A stretch of 8,434 nt of DNA from Bacteroidota bacterium (GTDB taxonomy: Bacteria > Bacteroidota > Ignavibacteria > Ignavibacteriales > Ignavibacteriaceae). The notes beneath the pieces were generated by a model that worked only from the letters and a program-made list of their open reading frames with translations, made no database searches and was not told the origin of the DNA. Below, piece after piece: positions 1 through 6,154 of the stretch. The stretch is from contig JAJYIL010000111.1 in assembly GCA_021790055.1 (NCBI GenBank), positions 1-8,434 of the forward strand, written 5' to 3'. Positions within the stretch are counted from its first letter, which is position 1. Each line of letters begins with the position of its first letter. A program made the translations under genes and the position numbers.

Positions 1-40
1 TATTAATTGGCATTATTGGATGGAAATGTTTTGAGGTTAA

Positions 41-208
41 ATTATCTCATCTGAATTTCTAGTTCAAATATGGTTAAAGGATAATGCGATATATAAAGAA
101 ATTCTTCAGATAATGATAGGGCAGAAATCCGATGCTTTGGATACACGGAATGTTTATAAAGAAAACCAATTTGGAATAATGGAGAAATGGGATATTGAAA
201 CCAAATAG
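41..208 (+). other. Start-less open frame, possible gene relic
   Basis: This 55-codon open stretch lies between a TAA at 38-40 and a TAG at 206-208. It has no ATG or GTG with a ribosome binding site near its beginning; the only in-frame ATGs are late. The middle (LKDNAIYKEILQIMIGQ) reads like plausible protein. The last 11 or so codons fall inside the octamer repeat that starts at 171, so that end is repeat-derived. Another frame at the left edge (about 4-60) also reads plausibly (IGWKCFEVKLSH), which would fit a frameshifted remnant. I recognise no family. It could equally be a chance open frame in AT-rich intergenic DNA. Confidence 0.2.
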
Positions 209-242
209 TTAGTTCCAATTCTCCAAAGCTCCATTATTCCAA
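171..242. repeat. Inverted pair of octamer arrays, possible sod terminator hairpin
   Basis: The left arm (171-202) is four 8-bp units: TTGGAATA, ATGGAGAA, ATGGGATA, TTGAAACC. The right arm (211-242), read on the minus strand, is TTGGAATA, ATGGAGCT, TTGGAGAA, TTGGAACT. An 8-bp spacer (203-210) keeps the register. The outer 14 bases of the two arms are perfect complements (171-184 with 229-242), and 24 of 32 positions pair overall. The element begins 18 bases past the sod stop, so a transcript from sod would fold into it. It is followed on the minus strand by a T-rich stretch (TTTTCTTTATA), so a terminator role is possible but unproven. Confidence 0.75.
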
Positions 243-260
243 GGAGTTGAATAACAAACG

Positions 261-869
261 CTATTTGATTGCAGAGAATCTTGATGCAACTTCATCCCAG
301 TTAATGACGTTCCACCAGTTCTCGATGTATTCAGGTCTCCTGTTTTGATACTTTAAATAGTACGCATGTTCCCAAACATCCAGACCGAGAATGGGGGTTC
401 CTTTCTGATCGGCAACATCCATTAACGGGTTGTCCTGATTTGGTGTTGAAGTAATTACAAGCTTACCGCCTTGAACTATAAGCCATGCCCAGCCGGAACC
501 GAACCTTGTAGCAGCGGCATTACTGAACTTACCTTTGAATTCATCAAAGTTTCCGAAGGCAGAATTGATAGCATCGCCAAGCTTGCCTGAAGGCTTGCCT
601 CCTCCGTTCTTCTTCATGATGGTCCAGAACAAGGAATGATTGTAGGTGCCGCCTCCGTTGTTCCTTACCGCCGCCGGGTGCTTGGAAACTTCTTTTAAAA
701 TCTCTTCAATTGTTTTGTTCTCTAACGAAGTTCCTGCAACTGCGTTATTTAAATTAGTAACATAGCCGTTATGATGCTTAGTGTAATGAATCTCCATCGT
801 CATTTTATCAATGTATGGTTCAAGTGCGTCGTAAGCATAAGGCAATTTAGGAAGTTCAAACTTTCCCAT
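261..869 (-). CDS. sodA: Superoxide dismutase, Fe/Mn family, Mn-type signature
   Basis: It converts superoxide to hydrogen peroxide and oxygen, and is expected in the cytoplasm because there is no signal peptide. At 202 residues it has full family length. The four metal ligands are visible: His28 in the HYTKHH helix, His78 in YNHSLFW, and Asp164 and His168 in DVWEHAYYLKY. Second-shell residues favour manganese: Gly74 in NNGGG four residues before His78, and Gln145 in PNQDNPLM. These match the Gly/Gln arrangement of Mn enzymes rather than the Gln/Ala of typical Fe enzymes; cambialistic activity cannot be excluded. The start is well set by GGAGG (875-879) five bases before the ATG. It is last in a same-strand group with iscS and iscA, 105 bases after iscA, with a hairpin between and a possible promoter of its own. 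Confidence 0.97.
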   Translation of the reverse strand: MGKFELPKLPYAYDALEPYIDKMTMEIHYTKHHNGYVTNLNNAVAGTSLENKTIEEILKEVSKHPAAVRNNGGGTYNHSLFWTIMKKNGGGKPSGKLGDAINSAFGNFDEFKGKFSNAAATRFGSGWAWLIVQGGKLVITSTPNQDNPLMDVADQKGTPILGLDVWEHAYYLKYQNRRPEYIENWWNVINWDEVASRFSAIK

Positions 870-893
870 AGTATCCTCCAGAGAAATAATTAA

Positions 894-922
894 TAAATAT
901 TTTAGTTATGAAATGATTTCAA
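894..922 (-). promoter_or_regulatory. Possible sod promoter (sigma70-like)
   Basis: On the minus strand TTGAAA (917-922) is followed after exactly 17 bases by TATTTA (894-899). It lies about 15 bases upstream of the GGAGG ribosome binding site of sod. The -35 is close to consensus and the -10 is weak. The region is AT-rich, so a chance match is possible, and the primary sigma factor of this group may prefer other boxes. Its position just downstream of the iscA/sod hairpin makes independent sod transcription reasonable. Confidence 0.3.
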
Positions 923-943
923 ACGAAAATAGATTCCGATTTA

Positions 944-971
944 TTCCCGGGGCGTGATTTACATCCGGGAA
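944..971 (-). terminator. GC-rich hairpin between iscA and sod
   Basis: TTCCCGG (944-950) and CCGGGAA (965-971) form a perfect 7-bp stem with a 14-base loop. It lies just after the iscA stop (975-977) and is the most GC-rich spot in an AT-rich gap. On the minus strand a T-run precedes the stem, but only a short AT-rich stretch (TAAAT) follows it, so it is not a textbook intrinsic terminator. It may be a weak terminator or an mRNA-end stabiliser separating iscA from sod. Confidence 0.4.
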
Positions 972-974
972 AAA

Positions 975-1325
975 TCAGACTCCAAATGATTCACCGCATC
1001 CGCAAGTTTTAGCGGCATTCGGATTATTAAAGATAAAACCTTTCCCGTTTAAGCCGTCCGTAAAGTCCAGTTCGGTTCCGGAAAGGTAGAATAAACTCTT
1101 ACCGTCGACAAATAGCTTTACGCCGTTATATTCGATTACAGTATCGCCTTCTTTCTGCTCGCCATCGAAGCCGAGAGTATAAGTTAAGCCCGAACAGCCG
1201 CCGCCTTTAACACCGACTCTTAAGCCGTAAGTTTCCGGTACGTTATTCTCATCCATTATTTTCTTAACTTCTCTTGCTGCCTTTTCCGTAATCTTTATTT
1301 CAGCATCTAATTGAATGTTCGACAT
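975..1325 (-). CDS. iscA: A-type iron-sulfur cluster carrier (IscA/HesB family)
   Basis: It carries or inserts Fe-S clusters into target proteins in the cytoplasm. The 116-residue length is typical of the family. The three conserved cysteines are present: Cys44 in GGGCSGLTY, and Cys108 and Cys110 in the C-terminal CGCGESF motif; the GFIFNNPNA stretch precedes them. From sequence alone IscA, ErpA and SufA cannot be separated, so the symbol is by family and by the iscS neighbour. The start is supported by AAGGA seven bases before the ATG. It is third in the same-strand series after iscS and the unknown 100-residue gene, and 105 bases before sod. The neighbours support Fe-S assembly, although no scaffold gene (iscU) is seen here. 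Confidence 0.95.
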   Translation of the reverse strand: MSNIQLDAEIKITEKAAREVKKIMDENNVPETYGLRVGVKGGGCSGLTYTLGFDGEQKEGDTVIEYNGVKLFVDGKSLFYLSGTELDFTDGLNGKGFIFNNPNAAKTCGCGESFGV

Positions 1326-1369
1326 TATTTATTCCTTATTTGATTTTAAAAATGAAAAATTATTTTCTT

Positions 1370-1400
1370 AATTGTCAAGGCTTTAATCACTTGAACAATT
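1370..1400 (-). repeat. AT-rich inverted repeat upstream of iscA
   Basis: AATTGTCAAG (1370-1379) and CTTGAACAATT (1390-1400) are complementary apart from one bulged A, giving a 10-bp stem with a 10-base loop. It lies in the 85-base gap between the unknown gene's stop (1411) and the iscA start (1325). On the minus strand the second arm contains TTGACA and is followed by AT-rich sequence with a T5 run, so it could be a weak terminator, a protein-binding site or part of an iscA promoter. No clear -10 at the right spacing was found. Confidence 0.4.
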
Positions 1401-1410
1401 ATATTCGGAC

Positions 1411-1713
1411 TTAAAAAGGATCTCCTGAAACGGTCGTCACAAATTCCGGGTAGTTTATTCTCCATCCATGCTGATTCACCGTCACGAAAATATTTTCCAC
1501 TTCAAGATATTTTCCTACCTCTATTGCAAGTTCTTCCGAAACAGCTAATGTTATTTTTATCCCTTTGCTTCCAAAATACATTTGAATCCCATACTGCAAA
1601 TCCCTAAAGAAAAAATTTGAGTTGTGAAAAAAAGGGAACTTCGCCTTCAAGAATTGAAGGAAGACTTTTTTATCTCTTTTAATTATTTCAATATATTTTT
1701 CTCTGTTTTCCAT
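1411..1713 (-). CDS. Conserved-looking protein of unknown function in the Fe-S cluster
   Basis: I do not recognise a family. The 100-residue product has no signal peptide and no clear membrane helix. Its N-terminal 25 residues are charged and probably helical, followed by an aromatic-rich patch (FPFFHNSNFFF), then alternating hydrophobic strands (IKITLAVS, NIFVTVNQHGWRINY), suggesting a small alpha/beta fold. It has no cysteine, so it cannot be a scaffold or carrier like IscU or NfuA that binds a cluster through thiols. It lies 69 bases after iscS and 85 before iscA in the same direction, which suggests co-transcription and perhaps a role near Fe-S assembly; that is inference from position. 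The ribosome binding site is weak (AGAG before the ATG). Coding is likely given the intact frame and regular spacing. Confidence 0.7.
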   Translation of the reverse strand: MENREKYIEIIKRDKKVFLQFLKAKFPFFHNSNFFFRDLQYGIQMYFGSKGIKITLAVSEELAIEVGKYLEVENIFVTVNQHGWRINYPEFVTTVSGDPF

Positions 1714-1756
1714 ATTACTCTAATTATGTTGATAATCTATGCAAAGGCATCGCGCT

Positions 1757-1792
1757 AAGCGAATAGGATTTTGTTCCTTCCTCTATTCGCTT
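1757..1792 (-). repeat. Perfect 10-bp stem-loop at the iscS stop codon
   Basis: AAGCGAATAG (1757-1766) and CTATTCGCTT (1783-1792) are perfect reverse complements with a 16-base loop. The first arm on the transcript is the last codons and stop of iscS (AGC GAA TAG); the second arm lies in the gap before the unknown gene. No T-run follows, so a simple intrinsic terminator is unlikely. It may stabilise the 3' end of the iscS message or dampen read-through into the downstream genes. Confidence 0.5.
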
Positions 1793-3024
1793 TGCTGCTC
1801 TATGCGTTTTGCAATTTGCTCAATACTTTGTTTCTGCCCGCTGCTTTCTACTGATTTTAACGGTGAAGCTTCTCTCAAATGTTTAACGATTTCAACAATC
1901 CGTTTAACCGTGTAATCAATCTCTTCAATTGTATTAAATCTTCCGAGCCCGAATCTTATTGATGAAGTTGACATTTCATCAGTAAGTCCGATAGCCTTTA
2001 ATATCCTGCTTGGCTTTAATGTTGAAGAGCTGCATGCCGAGCCTGTTGATACCGCTATCTCTTTTAAACTTGAAATAAATACTTCCGACCTGACATACTT
2101 AAAGCATAAATTCAAATTGTTCGGAAGCCGTTGATCAATAGATCCGTTTAACAGAACGTCATCTAATTGTGAAGTTAATCCGTTGTAAAGCTTATCTCTC
2201 AAAAATTTTATTCCTACAGGTTCTTCTTCAATTACCCGCGAGCATATCTCAACAGCTTTGCCGAACCCAACGATTCCGGTTACATTTAGAGTGCCGGAGC
2301 GGATGTTGTTTTCCTGTCCGCCTCCAACTATTTGAGCAATTATTCTAACTCTCGGATTTCGGTTGCGTATATAAATTCCGCCGACACCTTTCGGTCCGTA
2401 TATTTTATGAGATGAAAATGAAGCCGCGTCAACTAAAGATTTCTGAACGTCGAAAGGAATTTTTCCCAACGCCTGCGTAGCATCTGTATGGAAGATGATT
2501 CCGCGCTCCCTGCAGATTTTGCCGATTTCAGTAATATCGTTAATTGTTCCTATTTCGTTGTTGGCAGCCATTACCGATATAAGAATAGTCGAATCTTTAA
2601 TTGAATCTTTTAAAAGATTAATATCTAAAAAGCCTTCATGGTTAACCGGCAGATAGGTTACCTCAAAACCTCTCTCTTCAAGTTTATGAAGGGAATCATT
2701 TCCGGCGCTGTGTTCTACTGCAGTTGAAATGATGTGCTTACCTTTGTGCGAATAAGCCTCTGCAATTCCAAAATGCGCAAGATTGATCGACTCGGTAGCA
2801 CCGCTTGTAAAATAAATTTCTTTCGGATTGGCGTTTATAAAATTTGCAATTGTCTTTCGAGCATGCATAACTGCGCTTTCGGCTTCCCAGCCGAATGAAT
2901 GATTCTTGCTTGAAGCGTTCCCGAACTTCTCAAGAAAGTAAGGCTTCATTGCCTCAAAAACTTCGGGATCAACCGGAGTAGTAGCGTGATTATCTAAGTA
3001 AATCGGAAATTTCATTTCATTCAT
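1783..3024 (-). CDS. iscS: Cysteine desulfurase, IscS/NifS class
   Basis: This PLP enzyme takes sulfur from L-cysteine, releasing alanine, and passes the persulfide to Fe-S assembly and tRNA thiolation partners in the cytoplasm. Visible marks are the N-terminal PIYLDNHATTPVDP, His105 in VEHSA, Asp181 in HTDATQALG, the PLP lysine Lys207 in SSHKIYGPKG, and catalytic Cys331 in STGSACSSSTLKPSRIL. The loop around Cys331 and the SPL near the end resemble the IscS group rather than SufS. The length is 413 residues, slightly longer than E. coli IscS (404), with a polar Gln/Glu-rich tail after residue 390. ATGs occur at 3024 and 3015; the second gives the family-typical MKFPIYLD start and may be the real one. 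Neither has a clear Shine-Dalgarno. It is first in the series leading to iscA and sod. Confidence 0.96.
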   Translation of the reverse strand: MNEMKFPIYLDNHATTPVDPEVFEAMKPYFLEKFGNASSKNHSFGWEAESAVMHARKTIANFINANPKEIYFTSGATESINLAHFGIAEAYSHKGKHIISTAVEHSAGNDSLHKLEERGFEVTYLPVNHEGFLDINLLKDSIKDSTILISVMAANNEIGTINDITEIGKICRERGIIFHTDATQALGKIPFDVQKSLVDAASFSSHKIYGPKGVGGIYIRNRNPRVRIIAQIVGGGQENNIRSGTLNVTGIVGFGKAVEICSRVIEEEPVGIKFLRDKLYNGLTSQLDDVLLNGSIDQRLPNNLNLCFKYVRSEVFISSLKEIAVSTGSACSSSTLKPSRILKAIGLTDEMSTSSIRFGLGRFNTIEEIDYTVKRIVEIVKHLREASPLKSVESSGQKQSIEQIAKRIEQQSE

Positions 3025-3078
3025 AATTGCAAATTAAAAATTAAAAGATTGCAAATACAAATAAAATTGAAAAAACTT

Positions 3079-3148
3079 GGTACTCGGTACTTGATACTCA
3101 ATAATTGATACTCGATACTTGATACTGGTTAATTGATACTGGATATTT
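3079..3148. repeat. Ten-unit heptamer array, consensus GATACTN
   Basis: Ten consecutive 7-bp units run without a register break: GGTACTC, GGTACTT, GATACTC, AATAATT, GATACTC, GATACTT, GATACTG, GTTAATT, GATACTG, GATATTT. Units 4 and 8 have drifted but keep the length. The array occupies most of the space between the divergent iscS and Asp-box genes, ending 34 bases before the latter's start. Open frames through it are repeat artefacts. It resembles in kind the short tandemly repeated heptamers described in cyanobacteria, though the sequence differs. Confidence 0.85.
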
Positions 3149-3182
3149 ACAGCAAAAATTTTTCCGATATTGAAAGGCTGAT

Positions 3183-4541
3183 ATGAATATTTCTTATACA
3201 ATATTGCTTTGCGTAATTTCATTTACTTTATCTTATGCACAATCAGGCAATGTGGTAGAAGTCTCAAAGGAAAGCGATCATAATCCTGTTGAAACTACTA
3301 TTGCAATAAATCCGCGGAACCCCAAGCATATAATCGCGTCATGCACCATGCTGACTAAGTTTGTTCCCGGCTATTCGGATTTTACCTACGCATCAAAAGA
3401 TGGTGGTATGACGTGGACTGAAGTACAAAATCAAAACCCGGAGAAACGCATTCAGGGTGATGACGGAGTTGCTTATGGAAACGATGGAAGAGTTTACCAC
3501 TCGTTTCTTTCTTTCTGGCCCTCAAAAAAATGGAAGAGCAAACAATTATCTTCAGGCATTTATATCAGCTCTTCAACCGACGGGGGATTCAACTGGGATC
3601 GGCGTGCTGTCGTAGTTGACCATATTAATACCAATGCGCCAATGGAAGATAAGCCTTACGTTGTTGCAGATAATTCTCCAACTTCCAAGTTCGAAAACAA
3701 TGTTTACACCGCATGGACTCATTTTGCAATTTATGGTAGTCATAACCCGGCGGATTCTTCTCAGATCTATTTTACTAGGTCTATCGACAGCGGAAAGACT
3801 TTTTCTTCCCCAATGAGAATCTCAACAACAGGCGGCGACTGCATCGACAGCAGCAACACCGTTGAAGGTGCAATTACAGCAGTCGGTCCAAATGGCGAAG
3901 TATACGTAGTATGGGCAGGACCAAGAGGAATAGTAATGAATGAATCCTTTGACGGCGGAAAGACTTTCGGGGAAGATAAAGTTATCGGATGGATTTATCA
4001 CGGCTGGGATTTAACTGTTCCGGGAATCGACAGAGCTAACGGAATGCCGGTAACTAAAGTGGATATAAGCAGCGGTCCGTATCGAGGAACAATCTATGTA
4101 AATTGGGTGGATGACCGTTTCGGTGATCCGGATGTATTTTTAAAATTCTCAAGAGATAGCGGAAAGACATGGTCAAAAACAATTCGCGTAAATGATGATA
4201 AAATCGGGAACGGAAAATACCAGTTCTTTAGCTGGATGTCTGTAGACCCGGTAGACGGTTCCATAAATATTGTTTTTTACGACAGGAGAAATTTGAAAGG
4301 AACTCTTACCGGGCTGACTTTAGCAAGAAGCATCGACGGCGGGAAGACATTTATAAATTATAAAATTAATCAACCACCGTTTGAATGCAATCCAAAAGTA
4401 TTTTTCGGCGATTACATCGGAATAGATTCTTACGACGGCGAGGTTGCTGCGGATTATATGTATTTCAAGAATGATACCTCTACTGCAATCAACGCTGCAA
4501 TTTTCCACTTTAAACCGGGCACACAGGAACAAGAAAAATAA
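3183..4541 (+). CDS. Exported Asp-box (BNR) beta-propeller, sialidase-like fold
   Basis: The 452-residue protein starts with a signal peptide (residues 1-20, ending SYAQ; cleavage likely before SGNVV). Six Asp-box motifs of the form S-x-D-x-G-x-T/N-W/F are seen: SKDGGMTW (71-78), STDGGFNW (131-138), SIDSGKTF (200-207), SFDGGKTF (255-262), SRDSGKTW (323-330) and SIDGGKTF (383-390). This fits a six-bladed propeller of the sialidase superfamily. I see no RIP motif near the N-terminus and cannot place the arginine triad, so calling it a sialidase enzyme is not justified; it may bind or cleave a glycan. It has no T9SS tail, so periplasmic or otherwise exported. AAAGG (3173-3177) five bases before the ATG supports the start. 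It converges with the neighbouring broken Asp-box gene. Confidence 0.88.
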   Translation: MNISYTILLCVISFTLSYAQSGNVVEVSKESDHNPVETTIAINPRNPKHIIASCTMLTKFVPGYSDFTYASKDGGMTWTEVQNQNPEKRIQGDDGVAYGNDGRVYHSFLSFWPSKKWKSKQLSSGIYISSSTDGGFNWDRRAVVVDHINTNAPMEDKPYVVADNSPTSKFENNVYTAWTHFAIYGSHNPADSSQIYFTRSIDSGKTFSSPMRISTTGGDCIDSSNTVEGAITAVGPNGEVYVVWAGPRGIVMNESFDGGKTFGEDKVIGWIYHGWDLTVPGIDRANGMPVTKVDISSGPYRGTIYVNWVDDRFGDPDVFLKFSRDSGKTWSKTIRVNDDKIGNGKYQFFSWMSVDPVDGSINIVFYDRRNLKGTLTGLTLARSIDGGKTFINYKINQPPFECNPKVFFGDYIGIDSYDGEVAADYMYFKNDTSTAINAAIFHFKPGTQEQEK

Positions 4542-4542
4542 A

Positions 4543-4800
4543 TTTAAGCAGAATCATTTTACCGGTTGAGACAAATTCGTTAGTCTTTAGTCTATAAAAG
4601 TAAATTCCAATTGAAAGGAAACTTCAATTTAAAATTATTGAACGAGTTCCTTTAACTTTATATTCATCTATCAGTGTTTTAATTTTGTTCCCAAGAATAC
4701 CAATTATATCCAAATTCACAAAAGCATTTTCCATAAGTACATAGTTTATTTTTGTTGATGGATTAAACGGATTAGGATAATTCTGGTAGAGGAAATATTT
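4543..4800 (-). other. T9SS type A C-terminal sorting domain (in the pseudogene)
   Basis: The minus strand reads YFLYQNYPNPFNPSTKINY, then VLMENAFVNLDIIGILGNKI and KTLIDEYKVKGTRSIILN, a TGA (4624-4626), then SFLSIGIYFYRL and KTNEFVSTGKMILLK in the same frame. This is the full course of a Por-type sorting domain: the NYPNPFNPST opening, the central D-I-x-G-x-L-G-x-K strand, a GT turn, an IYFYRL strand and a Lys-ended tail. Such tails direct proteins through the type IX secretion system to the cell surface. The TGA falls where the domain normally has a few variable residues, so a TGG-to-TGA change is a simple explanation. Confidence 0.88.
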
Positions 4801-5909
4801 ATGCTCTTGTTTTCTATCTCAACATTTACCGGCGAAATAGAAGCGGGATATTTGAAAATACCATCGCCGTCGGTTCCAATTAAAATTATAGATTCATCAT
4901 TTATAACTTCGCCGGTCATCGTATTAATTCCGCTGATTAAACAGCGGGCAAGACAATTTCGATAAGTCCCTGATGTTAACGGTTTCCAACTCAAGCCTTT
5001 ATCATTACTCTTATAAAGAACGAAAAGGTTATTTCTATCTTTACCGCCGGCAAGCATTTGTCTTGGATCCTGCGGATTTAGTACAATTGAAGTAAAGATT
5101 GTACTATCTGCTACAAGCGAGTTCGTTTCCCAGTTCAAGCCTCCATCATTTGATTTGATTACCTCACCATTTAATCCTGCATATAGAATTTGCGGATTGA
5201 AATATGAGCCGGCAATTAGATAACAGTTATGCCCGCTTTCAACCGAAGGGCGTATCATAGTCGAGGCAGAATCTGCCGGCATTAATTCCAATATTACAAG
5301 CGAATTGGTCTTGTTATTCCCTGTCCCTCCTGCCGAGACATTTAGCCAGTTTGAATACAATACGTTTTATGTGTTTGTTGGTTTCCGACCCATGATTTTA
5401 CCCAGATTGTGTCCTTCCAGTAATAAATAAGATTATTCCCCGTACAGCAATAAAGAAATTGCGTAGGGGCAACATCAAATGGCTGGATTATAGCCATTGA
5501 TACAACGTAATGAACTTCATTTATGTCCAACCATTATCACCTGGATTTATTGAAGAGCCGATAGGAAAGTCATTAAAGAGTATTAAATTCTTATGCAAAG
5601 AATCAGGTACGAAGCAGAAATAAATTCTGTTTAAAACAGCATGCATTGACCAAACTTGAGGCTTTGTAAACAGGCGCGATATATTAGAGTTCTTAAAAAT
5701 CCATTTGTTTATATCGAATCATCATCAGTAAAGCTGTGCTCGTAAAAACCATTGTTTTTTGTCCCTGCATAAAAATAATGACCCAGTGAGTCTCCATCAA
5801 AAATAATAATAGAAGTGACCTTTTCTCCTCTAAGTGCGATTTGTTCAATTTGACCTGAAGCAGAATAAAAGAAAGATATTAAAAACATTAGAAAGAATTT
5901 CCATTTCAT
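4543..5909 (-). pseudogene. Broken T9SS-exported Asp-box protein
   Basis: Pieced together, this is an exported protein of about 455 residues. The start at 5909 has GAGG upstream and gives a signal peptide (KWKFFLMFLISFFYSASGQ); the frame is open further, to an ATG at 5945. Pieces run 5909-5712, 5718-5524, about 5533-5345, about 5366-4749 and 4805-4543, joined by four frame changes, each to the -1 frame: about 5709-5725, 5521-5545, the A4 run at 5365-5368, and about 4800-4810. An in-frame TGA (4624-4626) then interrupts the tail. Asp boxes SNDGGLNW and SNDKGLSW lie in the fourth piece, and a T9SS sorting domain ends it. The frame after LLK (4543) has no stop until 4510-4512, inside the convergent gene. 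Flanking genes are intact, so genuine decay is likely, but single-base sequencing losses remain possible. Confidence 0.85.
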
Positions 5910-6154
5910 TTTCTTAACCTCATGCACAGCTGTCAATTCCGACATGCTATGTATAATTTAAAGTTTTTAGGAAATGGAAAAGAATAGAAAAAGTATTCAT
6001 TTTTAATTATGAAACAGGAAAGATATTATTACCTTTTATATATACTCAACAATTTTGAAGAAGTAAACTTTGTATAAAATAGGAATTTCTTCTTGGAAAA
6101 ACTTATATTAAAAGCGGTATGAAAAATTAATTTAATACAAAAAAAGGAGAGACT

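Noticed and set aside
3079..3148. CRISPR array
   Set aside because: Units are 7 bp and contiguous, with no spacers and no cas genes nearby.
3034..3222. Minus-strand 62-codon open frame upstream of iscS
   Set aside because: Most of it is translated heptamer repeat (recurring Tyr-Gln/Ile-Ser patterns) and it overlaps the start of the Asp-box gene; no ribosome site.
3616..3816. Plus-strand 66-codon frame inside the Asp-box gene
   Set aside because: Shadow in another frame of a well-supported exported protein.
4320..4532. Minus-strand 70-codon frame opposite the 3' end of the Asp-box gene
   Set aside because: Antisense shadow; not in the frame of the T9SS tail and no family features.
3183..4541. 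True exo-sialidase (neuraminidase) assignment
   Set aside because: Asp boxes show the fold only; the RIP motif and catalytic arginine triad could not be located.
4746..5530. Separate short genes 4746-5360 and 5342-5530
   Set aside because: Their starts are TTG codons without ribosome sites, and they join end to end with the upstream and downstream pieces as one broken protein.
5946..6154. Riboswitch or promoter upstream of DUF116
   Set aside because: There is a TATAAA at 6073-6078 but no -35 at suitable spacing, and no stable conserved structure that I can recognise in this AT-rich gap.
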